Assembly (NCBI GenBank): GCA_000231825.2 | Contig: JH720307.1 | Location: 1,264,880 to 1,328,879 of the forward strand | Direction: 5' to 3' | Origin: Tetrahymena elliotti 4EA | Taxonomy: Eukaryota; Ciliophora; Oligohymenophorea; Hymenostomatida; Tetrahymenidae | DNA length: 64,000 nucleotides | Shown here: piece after piece, positions 48,601-62,778 of the stretch | Layout of the letters: every line of letters starts with the position of its first letter | Position numbering within the stretch: the stretch's first letter is position 1 | Position numbers and translations under genes: made by a program | The notes under the pieces: generated by a model | Database searches by the model: none | Seen by the model: the letters and a program-made list of their open reading frames with translations, nothing else | Told to the model about the DNA's origin: nothing

Positions 48601-51600
48601 AAAATGCAATAAATAGCAGCTAAAAATCAAATAAATAAGATACAGGAAACGAAATATTTTATGAATATTATAAGGTTGAAGCAACAGGAATTACTATTTC
48701 TTATTTTTCATCAATAAATCATTTGAATAATCATCTGCGTTTTAAAAATTCTACTAAATATAATGAAATAGTCAATAACCCGATCAGAAAAAAAGGGGTA
48801 AAATTAAAAAACTTTCTATTTTTAAATTAATTTTCATTAAAAAAATAATTTTTTTTATTAGGTAATTCATGATATTGTAGAAAAATTTAATTATTCCATG
48901 GAGCTAGGGTTAATGAATTAATACTTCCAAGGCTTATTTCCTCAAATACCAAAGACTACGATGAAAAGTGATATATCTAATATCACTCTTAACTTAACTT
49001 CATATCTATATTTTACATTAAATAAAATCTCTGATCTTTTTAAAATGGAAGAAGATATAACAAAAGTATAGGAGTTTCTACAACTTGACAAAGAAATTCT
49101 CATTAAATTTTCTTAAGAGAAGGGATATTTAATGAAAAGAGGAGATACGTTTAAATCTTGGGCAAACTATTATGTCATTTTTTCAGGAAATTTCCTCTAT
49201 TTCTTTAACAACAGAAACGATGATTACTACACCTACCATATTTATTTTAAAAATGCTATCATAAAAGTAAATTAATCTAAAATGAATTAAAAGAAAGATT
49301 TTTTCTAATAATAAAATTATAGACAGAGTCAAGTATGGATATTGGAGTTCCATTTTGTATCAAGTTAATTGTGAAAAATAAAGAAATTTATTTAGCTGCT
49401 AACAACAGCTAAGAGTATAGGAAATGGATGAGAGTACTTACTAAGTATTAGGGTATTGTAAACTAAGAAAAAGAGAAAAAGAAGAAATTAATCAAAGATA
49501 AATTAGACATTGAAAGTGACCACATACCAAATACTTAAAATAATCAAAATACTTAAGAAAGCAACAGTTAAATTTAGAATAAACTTGAAATTAAATTGAA
49601 TATATCAAAATTCAATATACAAATTCACCAAGATTTCAAAAAGTAGTCATCTTTGATATCTAAAATTCATTAAGAAAATGATACTTCTCAGTGGATGGAT
49701 ATAAATGTTGAGCAAATTAATTTAGACTTCACAAGTAAAACTTCAGAGACAAATTTGAAGATAAAATTAGGAAGCCTAAAAGCAATAGATTTTATTCATT
49801 TATACCCACAAGGATTTATTGAAAGTTTAATTTAAAGCTATCCTTTTATTGAAGAGTAAAATAAATTTAAATTTTATTTCATTTATCATGATGATTTTTC
49901 ATATAAAGTAAAAACAAAAAGTTTTAAAAAAACTTGATGGAATTTGAATTTATACAAAGAAATTCAAAGCATCCAAGCTTTAATAATATAGGTATTATTA
50001 TTATATTTTATTTGTTGTAAATTTATTTAATTTCTTTTTATAAATTAGAGATGGATGTTAAGGCTTCAATAGGGTCATTATTTTTGAATTGGAAACCTGA
50101 TACGTTTAAAAGAATATTAAAATTTTTTAATTCATAGCAAGAAGAATAAAATTAATAGAAAGATCGTAAAGAATAAAGTGTATAGCAAAATCAATAGAAG
50201 ATTCAGCAATCTTATGCATATAAAGAGGTATCATCTTTTGATGGTCATTCTGATGCTTAAGAAAGCAAATACAGATAATCTTTGTTAAGTAAACCTAAAA
50301 ACTAAATAGCTAATTCAAGACTAGCCAGCTCATAAAAGGGTAAAAGCAAATTCAACACAAATACTATTGAAGAAGAGGAGCAGACTGTTTCTGGTTCTTA
50401 CTCAACAGCATTAAAATCTTAAATAGTTTTACCTTAGGAAAATAAAAACAAATTACCAATGAAGATAAATATAAATGCATAATTTGAAGAATTGCAAGTG
50501 ATTCTTATTCATAGAACTTCTGATATTAAAAATAATGATGGATTACATCAATTTACTGCAATAGCAAGAGTAAAAAGAATTAACTGTTTAGGAGATTTTT
50601 TATTTTTTTATTTAATTAAAGATTGACATTATCCAAGGAAATTTATAAGGAAGATTTTACCCTCAAGAAAGGTATTTAGATGCTAATTTGGGAGATCTTC
50701 AAGTCATAGATTTAACAAGATATCCTGATACTTCAATAATATATAATTAATTTAGCATAGATGGCTTAAAAATATTTGGCAGAGATGATAATGTAGCAGG
50801 AGATGTAATTAAAATACAATTTGTTAGTTATGATGATGGATAAAATACAATAGAAAATAAATACACTGCTGATAACATTTACAGTGTAGCAGATATAAAA
50901 ATTAATTAATTGTATCTTGTTTACTTCTAAAAGCCCTTTCTGCGTTTAGTCAACTATTGGTAATAATAATTGATAGCTGTGCTTACGAACAAATACAATA
51001 CAGAATAAGAATTGGAAGAAAATAAAAACAATACAAAAGATCTTCTTTCATAATTACGAAATCCTAAATTTATAAATTATATGATAACAATAGATAAACC
51101 CAAAATAATCCTCAAATCTACTCCTTATACGAATGAATGGATAGAGTTAAATTTAGGTTCAATTACTATTCAAAACACAAACTATTAGAAAAAAATTAAA
51201 GAATTAGAAAATGATAGAAAAATAAACTTTATGTGGTCTGAGAAAATACAAATTGAATGTAGCGAAATGTCTATATTTATGAAGTATGCTACAAAAGAAC
51301 TGAGAGTTTCTGATAACATACACTTTAATTTAGAAATAGAAACATATCCCTTTTTCACTTACTATTCTCAGTATTTTAAAAACAAAACAGGTAATTTCCT
51401 CTCTTTTTATTTAAATCTATCTCAAATTCAACACTCTAATCTTGGATTATTTTAAAACTATTTTTCTCTAATTTTATTAACTTTTACTGTTCAAATTATT
51501 ATATTTTTATTTTTACCATTTTTTAGTGATTTTAATTTAATTTTAAATGTTTTTGATTTAGTTTTAATTTAATTTTGGTATATTTTTTTTATTTTAATTT

Positions 51601-54600
51601 AATTGAAAATTGGTCATTTAATTATTTTTTGAAGTTAAAATCTTTCTTGGACAGGAAACAAGCTACATTTTTAAGATGATTATTTAAATGGAAAATATTT
51701 TTTAAAAAATAGATTTGACAAACTCAATTGAAATATTGGGAAGATCAACTTCAATAAATTTGAAAATATCTAAAAATTAATATTAAACAATGATGAATAT
51801 TTTAAATTAAAACATAAATTTTGATGATGGGTATGACAAATATTTTATCTTTAACTATGAGGTAAGAAAGTAATAAAGTAGTTAAGTGTAGACATACATT
51901 TAATTAGATTTTACAGAGATATCTCTATATATGTAAGATCAAAACTCTAAAAAAGATGATAATGAAAATTTGATTTCATTTAATTTCTATGAGACTGAAT
52001 ATTAAGAAAACTATAATTCCTTTAAGCTTAGCATTTAAGATGCAAAATTTATTTATATTTCGGAAGTTAGTGATTATTTTGAAATTGAGTTTCATGGAAA
52101 GCATCTATTTGGGTCTTACTTTTTGAGAAAAAATTAAATTTTCTTGGGTGAGACTGTATAAGAAGATACACAAATTGGTTTCTTAGGTGATCTTGGCCCT
52201 ATTAAACAAAATAATAGAACATCAGAGAAAAAGAAAAATTTAAGAGAGGAATAAAGAAGAGGAACAACTTCAAGTCTTAGAAATGTTATGAAATCTTCAT
52301 TTGTTTCAAGATAATCTGTCTCTAATAATATCGATTTAAATAATTCAGAAGAGTAAACAATTCAAGAGTACCTTTAATAGGTCAAAGCTTCTGTTTCTAT
52401 GATATTCTATAAAGAAGGAAACACAAAAATGAGGATAACTCTGGCAAACTCAAAACTTCTTATTAATTCATATGTCATTTTTTCAATTCTTAACTTTATT
52501 AAAACAGATGAACGACATGAGTAAAACAAAATTTCAAGCAAATAAAGTATTATAAATTTAGTGATTATCCCAAATTTTAAATCTTTTTTTTTTTGCAATT
52601 TAGAAAAAAAGAACAATTAGCTTGCACCTTTTACTTTAGATCTTAAAACAAAAAATATTCTAATTGCAGTATAAAGCGACCCAAAAGAAAAACAAATAGT
52701 TGTGCTTTCAGGTAATATTTAATTCTTTGAAAATGTAAAATAAAACACATGAATATGAATTAGGTACTGTAAAAGTTCTGTATGAAAAGAATACAAAAAA
52801 CAGCAATCATAACGATTATCATAATGAGTAAGAAGGAGTAGAAAATAAAGAAGAAGAATAAGATGAATCTATTGCTCATCTTTCTAATTATATGGTTGAA
52901 TAATTGTAGAATACATCTCTAAAAATAAGTGCAAAGAAACTGGAATTGTCAAATATTCAAGTTAAGGATCTCTATGACAAAAGTGTTCAAATTTAACCAA
53001 AAAAAAGAAATATTATGAAACCAACTGAGTTCAGACTTTTTTATTAGTAATTTTCTTGCGACTGTTAAGAAGAGGTTAAATTAATATAAAATATTAAATT
53101 CTTTATTGGGAAAGCTAATTGCCATTTATCTTATAAAGTAAATTATTAAATTAAAAAATCTTAAATAAAAAATAAATTAATTTAATCAAAAGGATTTAGA
53201 TCTTATTTACACTACTCTTAAATTCTAAAAAGCACTAAAAGAGGATGCTAAATAATATTTAGGCTATTTTGATAATTTGGTGAATAATAAAGAAGATGAA
53301 TCTGAAATTATAAGCATGGGTAGCATTACTTAGAAAAATAATATTTAATAGCAGTAATTTATAATTACATCTGAAATTGTTGATTCAAACAATAGAAGCG
53401 CCTAGGCTGAAGAAGCATAGCTTAGCTTAGCAGCTAAAAGATCTAACTTTACTAAAAAACAAACTGTTTTTATGGAAAAAGTAAATGATAAAATGTAGCC
53501 AATAAATTAGAATTCTTCATAAATTATTAAGAGCTAAAAGATAAACTCAAATAATATCATCAGTGGAGTTTCAATTGGGAATGTTACTAAAAATTTCAAT
53601 TAAAATGTTTTTTCAAAAAAACAAAATTCAGGAGTACTTTTTTATTGAATTAATGTTTAAAACTAACTTATTTATCAATATTTATTTTAGGAAAGTTCGC
53701 AATTGTCAAGATCACATATGAGTAAGAAGATGGATAAACCAGTTTAGAATTTCAGATTAATTTTAGAATCTGTAGAAGTTCTTATAATAAATGACTTGAA
53801 TCAGTCATTCATTCCAATGATTCATTTGAATTTTTAACTCTTCCCTGAAATTAGGTACACTTTAGAAAATGCACTTGGGAAGGTTGAAGGTGTTTGCATT
53901 TTTGAAATAGAGTACTTCAATCCTTCAGTTGGTAAAATGGAACCTATAATTGAAGAAGCCAGTTTCAAAATGATGTATATATTTAATGAAGAAAAGGACC
54001 AAAAGATTTTAGATATAGAATAAAACTTAAATGATAAATTTGGAATTAAACCCATCATAAATATTAATATTTCTGATCGAATGATTGCAGTTCTATATAA
54101 GAGTTTTAAATATTGGAGAAAGAGATTTCTTTAAAGTTCGTAGAAAATTACAATAGAAAACCATCTTGCTGACTAACAATTCAATATAGAATAGTCTATG
54201 CTACATAGCTTAGCTATTAATCCAAGCAATTTTTTTTAAAGGCAATAAACTAAATTTATTTCTTCTAGTGCAGAAAATCACTAGTAAAAGGAATATGTTA
54301 CCCTCTTTTCTTTTTATAACATGACAGGATATACAATTATTGTTAAAAAACTCCAACAAGACTAGAAAGGTATATTTAACATTAAAATATTTATTTATTA
54401 AATAAAATAATTGAAAATTATGATTGATAAAGATTCAACTCAAATTTTCTTTTTTTGAACTTTTACTTTTTAGAATTATTTTGATATTTTTTATTGAAAT
54501 AAATTTAAATGTGTTTTAATAAAATTAATTAATTATGATTGAAATCAATGAGTTAATGCTTTTTTTATTTTTTATTTAGCATAAACTATAAAAATTGAAT

Positions 54601-57600
54601 CTGGACAAACATTAAATTTTTAGATTGAATCAGATCAAGAGAATTTTGCAAAGACATTTGAATCTCATTACTCTGTGATGGTTCAGTTTGATACAAGAGG
54701 ATATGAAACATTCTACATTTATGATATAAAATCAGATAGAGAAAGATAAGATGTGTACTTATGGTAGAAAAGAAGAATTTAAGATGAGAATTTTGGTGAT
54801 GTGAATTATTTAGAAGAGAAGTAAAAAGAAGAAATTGAAAACAACAAAATAATTAAAGAAAACTTTAACAATAAATACATTAATAATTACACATTTAAGA
54901 AACACTAACACCACTTCTTTTTGTCTCAAATCAAATTGGTTGATGTTAGAAAAACTATCATTTTAAGTTCTTGTTATGTTATTTAAAATTTTTTACTCTT
55001 TAAAGTCAAGGTATTTTTTTCATTTTTATCATTTTTTGATTTCTATTTTATATTAATTAGATTAAACTGGAAAATCAAAATATTGGAAGCTTCTCTTTTG
55101 AGATAAAACCCAAAAAAATTGGAGCTATACCTCTTGAGTTTATGGATGAACTGACAACAATATCTATTCAAGGAAATCCTAAAAATAATTGTAAAAATAT
55201 TCATTCGTTGTATTATTTTTTAATAAAAAAATTTTTTATGATAGAGAATTTATCCGAATTTAGCAAGCCTTAAAGCCTTCTTGAACTATATCAACTAGGA
55301 TTTAACTAGTCTAAAGAAATATATCATAACCCTATGGTTTGTCTTGTTAGAAAATAATATGATACTGTAATGAAAGATAGAGTTATTCTTGTTTTAGATA
55401 CTCTAATAACTTTCCAAAACTTATTACCTTTACCTTTGAACATAAATATATAATATTTAAAAACTAATTAATCTCGTATTACACAAATTGAAAATACTCG
55501 AAGAACATTTGATCTAGAATAGAGTCGCCACTTAATAGGGGATTAAATTTACTTGCTTCCTCAATAGATGTATTAAGAAAATTATGCTTCTTACTCTTCT
55601 TAAATTGAAATAAAGGCATGGGTTGTAGGTTACTTTAAGAGTTAATCATTGCTTATTTACTAAAAAGGAGCTAGAGAAAGTACATATCCTAAATAGCTTA
55701 TTATAAAAGATTCTAAAGATAAAGTAATACCCTTTTTTTAGACAAAATAATTTATTTTCCAACAAATAAATAAATAGGAATAAATAATCAACATTGAAAG
55801 AGAGTTTGAATAAGGAAGTGTGAGAATAAAGTTTTATTGCAAAGTTTGTATTATTAATACAACTGGTTTAGATCTGATAGTTTACAAAGTTGATGGTTCA
55901 AAGTTTGAGGTTATTTAGGGATAATAAAATGAAATGCTTTAATTTGAAGATTCAAATCATTCAAATGATTACTTTGGGAATCTTAATCAGTCCTCTGAGC
56001 CATCAGAGCACTCTCTATTATCTAATAAACTAAAAAAATAAAAATCACTCTTTGAAAATTATTAAAAAGATTTAGAATCCCTAAAGGAAGATTTTGTAAA
56101 TGAAAATAGTCGTATTGAGCATTAGAATTAAAGATATGATTAGTTCTTCCATAGAGTAATTCTCCTCAATGAAACTGATGAAATATTAGCACTCTCTTTT
56201 AAATAAATAGAACTTATTAAAAAAAATAATGAGTAAAATAAAGATGAAAATTAACTTGTTTCATTTTCAATTAAAAGCTTAAACATCAAAGAATAAGACT
56301 TCATAGATTTGAAAATAATTACACCTGATTAAGAGAGGCACACATTCTCTTAAAATCTTAACTAAACTACTAAATAAGTTTTCTAGTACGATTTAGCTCT
56401 GAAAATTAATCAGCATAAACTTGATAACACTAACTTGTTTACCAAAATACTGACTCTTTTACCTAAAGTAGTAATTGTGAATAAATCATCAATAGACTTT
56501 TAAGTAAAATTCTTTTAAATTGTAAAGATTCAATAAAATTAATATTTTAATTTAAAAAAAAGATAAGATAATATGGAACTGAAAATACTTATGTACTTCC
56601 TACTAAAAAGAGGATAATTCAAAAGTGGGAGTTGAACTCAAAATAAACTCTGTAAATTAGGCCTAATGGTAAGTATGAGTGGTCAGGAGAAATAGCAGTT
56701 GAATTTATTAAAACGTACCACTTTTATTGTCATATGAAAATTGACTCTTAATCAGATACTGAAAAAACCAATGATGATTTCATCTTTATGAATGCTTCAG
56801 TTGAGTAAGGAGGTCCTATAACCTATGTTATGATAAGAGATGTTTAAGGAGATGATATACCTTATTTATTTATTAATAATTGCCAAGAAGTTTTAATAAA
56901 GATAAAATAACTTACTAAAATAAACTCTGAACAAAGCTCTAGATCTAATTTATCTCAACCAAAGCCATAACATATTTCACATAGTTAGATTAAAAAATCA
57001 ACATATTTATTTGGAGAGAAAAAAAAAATTAAATTCAACAAATTTCTAATTCACCCAAATAGGACAACCAAATTTGCATGGTAAAATCCTTGTGAAGAAA
57101 GTAAAGTTGAAGCAAAGTAAATTAATTAATCAACTAACCAAATCATCACATTTGAATATTTTTATAAAAAAGGTTTTATCTATTTAACAAAGATGAAAAG
57201 CTAAAGGTTTAGCCTGTAATTATAGATTTGTAGAGCATAAATTTCGAAGAATAAATAATTTGTGAACTAATATATGGAAACAAGATAATCAGGGTATAGC
57301 AAAATACATCTTTCAAAGGAATGACTAGAATAATTACATTCTCAGAATTCTTCGGCAATTTTTCAAACCCAAAAGCCAAATCAATGAATTTTCATCAATA
57401 CACCCACTCATTAATCTAAAGTATAGATCAAAATTAAAGTTTGCTTCTTTCAAAAGATGAAATCAATTCAATAGATTAAATAGGAGAGGGAGGGGTGTCC
57501 TTGAATATAAAAATAAAAGAAATTGGAGTTTCATTTATAGCCAATCATGCAGGAAAAAACAAAGAATTAAATTACATTTTATTCAAAAATATAGAAACTT

Positions 57601-60309
57601 CTTTTACATAAAATAAAGATATCAGAGATATCTCTTTGAATATCAAATACTTCCAAATAGACAATAATACTGATCAAGACTCTATTACTCCAATTAATGT
57701 CACACCTCAACTATACAGATCAATTATGGAAAAAGATGAAAATAAAGTCTTTTGCTTTAAAATGAAACAAAACCATCAAGCACAAGCTGTAAATTAAATA
57801 TTCATTTTTTAATTCTCAATTAAATTTTTATATTTTTTAATTATTTTTTTCATTCTTAGTTTTTTTTGCTTTGCAATGTTATTCAATCCTTAATAAATTA
57901 TTTTTGATTTTAAGAAATAAAACGAACAAGTTTTTTCAAAAAACCCAAAAAAAGCATAATTTTATTTATTAAAAAATCTTGGATAAAAATAAAGCTTTAA
58001 ACTTTAATGATTTGAAATAATTTGAGATTCAAACTTATCAAGATAATAAAAAAATTTGTAACTTTAAAAGAGTAAACATAAAATCATGAATAAATTAAAA
58101 ATTAAGGTAAAAACATCAAACAAGAAATAAAACATATGCATATTATCAAAAAAATTTTGAAGCAAAAATGAAATTAAACTTGAATTATTAGCTTTATTTT
58201 TTAAGATAAAACTAATTGTTCAAATGAAGAAATTTCTATTTATCATCAAATTTAAAATGAAGAAATTTTATTTAAACAAAACTAGATATTTTCTTAATTA
58301 TGAAAAAACTAATAAATCTAATGATTTTTTCTTAAATTAAAAGATTTCAATTATACAAAATTTTGAGTTGAATATAGCGCCTCTTAGGATTAAAATTGAT
58401 TAAGAGTATTTGCAAACTATTTTAGATGTAAATAATAACATCAGCCGCATCTTAGAAGAAATGATTGATGAAGAGGAGGATGAGTTTAATGTGAAGTATT
58501 CAGTTACAAAATATTTATTTGAGCAGTAAAAATAAAGAGTAAATTATAACAATTTTATGTTTAAAAGTTAATTTAATTTATGAAATTAAATTTTTTAGAG
58601 CTTGATGGAAAAAGATATTCTGAGAAAAGAAGAATTTGATTCTCATGCTTCATTTTTTGAAGATTGGAGATTCCATGACTTACCTGAGGTATCTGCAGGT
58701 ATCTATATTAAGAATCTTTAAATTGGCAAAATGGTAGTTGGACTTTCGTATCATCCATCTTTTATTTCTGATCCTGATTCATTTTATCTACTCAATACAA
58801 TAGCCAGTGTGTTAGGAACAGCTATTGGTAATGTAGACGATGCACCTTTGAAAATTAAAAAATATACTATGAAAGAAGTTTATGATAGCTAGAGTGGGAT
58901 TAAGCAATAAATCTTAAAGAATTACAAGTCTTAAGCATTTAGATAATTATTAAATATTTTAGGGTCCTTTGAAATCATAGGTAAATTTCTTTACAGACAT
59001 AATAACTAATCAATAAAATATTTAAATTTTATTTTTAATAAATTATTTTAGGCAATCCACTTGGGTTTTACAATAAAATAGTTGGAGGATTTTAAGATCT
59101 TGTAGAAAAACCTATTGAAGGAATGTAGTAAGGACCAATAGAATTTGGTATTGGTATTTCAGAAGGTACAAGTTCTTTACTCAAGAATGGAGTTGCTGGT
59201 ACTTTCTAATCTTTGAATAAAATGACAGGAACTATAAGCACAGGAGTATCTAAAATGACTATGGTAAATTTACTTTAAACAATTAATTATTTTGAAAAGA
59301 TAGATGATAGATGTTTAAGAAAAATTTTGGAAAATTAGGATAAATAATATTAAGAAAAAAGAAGAAGATTTATGATGAGGTAGCCTTAAAATGCAATTGA
59401 TGGAATAGAATAGGCAGGAATTTCTATATATAAAGGATTTTAAGAAGGTAAAATTTACTTGATTGATAAATATATTAAATTTTAATCAAAATAGGTATTG
59501 TGGGAATTATTGAGTAGCCTTTAGAAGGAGCTGAAAAAGATGGAATTACTGGATTCTTATTAGGAACAGTAAAGGGATTAACAGGTGCTATAGTAAAACC
59601 AATTACAGGTATCCTTGATGCTACTTCAAAAACAGCTGAAGGATTATCTAACACAGTAACTCACTTCGATGATAAAGCTAATGATGAAAGAAATAGGAAT
59701 CCAAGACCTTTTTATGATTATATGGGGTACTATAAAAGATACTCTTTAAATGATGCTAATTTCAAATTATTATGTCTTCATTATCCTAAATTAAAAGATC
59801 TCCATTTAATAGATAGTATATAGATTTCTGGAGATAATTATTTAGGTATAACAAAAGAAAATCTTATCATTTATAATAGTAAAAGATTAAAAGTAACCAG
59901 AATTATTGAACCTCTTATGATTGGAGAGATAAATGTAGAGAGAAACTTTGTAAAATTCAGTGAGGACTAAATTTAAATCTAAGAGGAGAAAGATAGTAGC
60001 TCAAACTTGAATAGAAATGAGTATGTACTGCATTCTTTGAATTAAAATAAGGATGATTTTTACAAAATTACAGTTCATTTCTTTTACTAAAGTGAACTTT
60101 CAAATATTAAAAAATATGCAACAAACTAAGAATAAGAACTTGAAAATGATTTAATTCAAATATTTACATTAGGAGAGTAAAATTGTTACCAAATCATTTC
60201 TAAAATTAAAATGGTTAAGCATAAAGATGAACTATACAACCATAAATTAAACTTTGAAGGATCAGAATTTGGAGCTTTGACTCCTAAAAAATAGGAAAGC
60301 TTTTCATGA
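45616..60309 (+). CDS. Giant VPS13-like bridge lipid-transfer protein, roughly 4000 aa, many introns
   Basis: Starts MLGNIIEKILKSYLGQYL, a chorein motif; the next helix and sheet (ERKYIHVGMFSGKFKVENVRI) match VPS13 N-termini. A PH domain is inserted at about 49120-49460 (KGYLMKRGDTFKSWANYYVI, then EYRKWMRVL). The middle is long beta-rich repeat material with acidic and Gln-rich linkers. The C-terminus has the VPS13/ATG2-C block, with Gly-rich amphipathic helices (IEFGIGISEGTSSLLKNGVAG, KGLTGAIVKPITGILDA) near 59120-59640, and a final PH-like domain to TGA 60307-60309. VPS13 proteins span membrane contact sites and move phospholipids in bulk. Clear introns include 46543-46637, 47186-47378, 48798-48861, 49267-49322, 51391-51654 and 57789-58343; others lie near 50, 50.6, 52.7, 53.1, 53.6, 54.4, 55.0, 55.2, 58.5, 59.0, 59.3 and 59.45 kb. 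Exon boundaries were not all verified base by base. Confidence 0.9.
57789..58343 (+). other. Unusually long intron (555 nt) in the VPS13-like gene
   Basis: The donor GTAAAT after codon GCT and the acceptor AAAAG before ATT TCA keep the frame. All three frames are poor in between, and no gene is seen inside. Most introns in the window are about 50 nt. Confidence 0.6.
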
Positions 60310-60705
60310 ACTACAAACTAAATTGTGAGCAGTATAAATTAGAAGTTTTAAAATAAAAAAGGTTGTCTTCCATGATGATTAATTTTCAAACTAATTAAAA
60401 AAAACATTATTTTTAAATTTCAACAAAAAAATAAATTAAATAATTTAAATAAAAACATAAGCTGAGTAATAACAGCTTTTTTAGTCCAACTAAAATAACA
60501 CAAATATTTCAATAAAATTAAAATATTCTATAAAGTTTCTTTATCTGTTTATTTGTTTTATATTTAATGATAAAAAAATTTTTAAAAACCTTATATATTA
60601 CTAATTTGCTTTAATTATTATTAATTACTTTGGCATTAATATTCAAAAACACATTAGCTTTTCTTTATTTAAAGTAAAACTTATTCAATTTATAAATAGT
60701 GGAAA
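60310..60705. other. AT-rich spacer
   Basis: Tandem spacer of about 400 bases; 3' UTR of the VPS13-like gene and promoter of the small downstream gene. Nothing else seen. Confidence 0.5.
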
Positions 60706-61120
60706 ATGGCAAATAGAAATAGTAATGTATTTGATAGTATGATGGTAATATTATTTAGAAATGTAGGAGAAGAATTAACTTAATTTTTAAACAATTGAAT
60801 AGGAAGAAAAAATGAATTAGCGCTCAGGCTAAAAAAGTAATTTGCATAGCTAATTTGACCTAAATTTAAGTTAGATAGAACAGAAAAATTCGCATTTTAT
60901 AAATATAAATCAAGCAAATCCAGTTTAGCTAGATAAAAAATAAAAGCATGTTCAAAAAGAATATTTTAATTACTTAGAAAATACTGGCATTAAATCTGCT
61001 TTTGAAATAGTTTTTAATGAAATTGTTGGTAATAATGTAAAAGAGGATTAGGTATTTTAATATGCTGCCAATAGATTAAGAGAAATAGGTTAAAAATTAA
61101 AAGAAGTAGAATAATTATGA
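60706..61120 (+). CDS. Small protein with RIIa/DPY-30-like C-terminal helices, 125 aa
   Basis: Exons 60706..60721 and 60759..61120, intron 37 nt (GTAATG...TTTAG), stop at 61118-61120. Residues 1-70 are Gln/Asn-rich and disordered. The last 50 read YFNYLENTGIKSAFEIVF, then NEIVGNNVKEDQVFQYAANRLREIG, a two-helix pattern (YL...GI...F..I...IV...P/D..F.YAA.RLREI) like the RIIa/DPY-30 dimerisation fold in axonemal radial-spoke and AKAP-type proteins. That assignment is inference from pattern alone. The first exon without splicing would run into TGA after 31 codons (at 60796-60798), whereas the splice links it to the long frame. It may be an axonemal or docking adaptor. Confidence 0.65.
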
Positions 61121-61514
61121 AAAATTAATATCTTATATTATTAGGTAAAAATAATAAATGTAAATAGGTATAATATTTGTTAAGGATGTTAATTTTTTAG
61201 TAATTTTAGTGAAAAATGATTAATATTTTTATTTAAAACAATCTTCTCGCTTGTTTACAAAAAAAAAAATAGAATAAAATAAACTATAATTTTTTGATTA
61301 AATTCTAAAATTAGAAAATTATGTGTGATAATTTGATTATTGTTAAATTTACATCATTATTAACATGGAGTATTATTTAGAAAAATACTTAAAAAATATT
61401 TTAAAATAGTTACAGATATTATTAGACATAATAAATAATATAAATTATTTTTTTTCATTAAAATTTTAATAACTAAAATTGCCTTTATATGAATATTCTA
61501 ATTTAACTCAAAAT
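61121..61514. other. Convergent spacer
   Basis: AT-rich DNA between converging genes; both 3' ends are here, with no other feature. Confidence 0.5.
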
Positions 61515-62510
61515 TCATCTCCAAACTGTTATAGTATTATCAAGTGACCCTGTTAAAACAAAATTTCTTTATGGTGATATGTCTAATGCTACTACTGCTC
61601 TTACATGATTTGTAAATTAGCTTATGGGTTTAGACTGTAATAAATCATAATAATATATTGAACCATCTTCACTACCTGTAAGTAGATATGCATCATCAAA
61701 TGAATGCATCACTTCTACTGATATATCTTTAACTTTATGACCAGAATATGTATTTAGTATTTCTCCCTTTTCTCTATCAACAAGTCTTATTCCTCCATCC
61801 ATGCAACTGGCAGCATAAGTTTTTTTATCATTACTTAAACTAAATCTTAATACTGGATGCTTCATATCATCATTAGTAAGTAAACCCATTCTTAAATCAT
61901 ATGTCCTTACTTTACCATCTATTGAACTAGCTATTACTTCGCGTTTATTTAAAATAACTTTTGAAACACTATCTTAGGCATCTTTGAAAATATCTAAAGG
62001 TTTAAAGGAATTAGACTTTAAATCCCAAAATCTAATTGTGGTATCATAAGAACCTGTAACAACTACACTTTCATCATCATTAAATGAAACTGTATTAATT
62101 CTATTGGTATGCCCTTCGAATTTTCTGATCAATCTGTCAGATTTAACATCCCATAAAAAAGCAGATTTATCACCTATTTAAAATAAAGTTAATAAAATTA
62201 TATTTTATTATCTTTTTGAGAATAAATTTAAGTTAGTACCACCAACAGAGCAAAATTTAGAATTATCTTCTCCAATAGCTACATCCAAAATTTCATAATT
62301 GTGCACTCCTGAGAATTACTTTATAAGAGTTCCTTTACTTGGGTTCCATAAGATAATAGATCTATCTTATGAGCAAGACATACAATATTCTCCATTTTTA
62401 TTGAATTTAACCTAATAAATACATCCTTTATGGCCTTTCAAGACAGTATGGACTTGTTAAGGAATTTCAAACTTAGTTTTAAGAGATTATTTATCATAAT
62501 ATTGATGCAT
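61515..62510 (-). CDS. WDR83: WD40-repeat protein WDR83/MORG1, 309 aa
   Basis: Exons 62510..62240 and 62173..61515, intron 66 nt, stop TGA at 61517-61515. Seven WD40 blades: GHKGCIYQVKFNKNGEYCMSC then DRSIILWN; HNYEILDVAIGEDNSKFCSVGG then DKSAFLWD; GHTNRINTVSF then DTTIRFWD; VILNKREVIASSIDGKVRTYDLR; RFSLSNDKKTYAASCMDGGIRLVD; GHKVKDISVEVM then EDGSIYYYD; and a last blade ending DNTITVWR. The order, the EILD.A second blade and the IDGKVRTYDLRMG signature match WDR83 (human about 315 residues), a scaffold linking ERK signalling and also found in the catalytic spliceosome. The start is the first in-frame ATG that keeps the usual short leader. The standard-code ORF seen at 61617-61889 is just part of it. 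Confidence 0.9.
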
Positions 62511-62778
62511 CAATGTTAATAAAGATCTTCAATTTATCTGTATATTTTAATCAAAATATTGTCTACTATTTTTTTTATAAATAAATAGATCAATTAATTG
62601 CAAATAGAATTAAATTTTAAAAGATATTAAAATCGCATTACATATATTAGGTTTCATTATCCTTTATTGAGTATCTTTAAAAATTGCGCAAAATTAATTT
62701 ATTTTGTTTTTTATCAGTAATTAATTATTCTTGATCCAAAAATATTTAGGAAATCTCTCTAAAAAAAGAAATAAAGAA
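62511..62778. promoter_or_regulatory. Divergent promoter spacer
   Basis: Only 268 bases separate the starts of WDR83 (leftward) and the RAD51-like gene (rightward), so the regulatory DNA is probably shared. AT-rich; no motif assigned. Confidence 0.5.
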
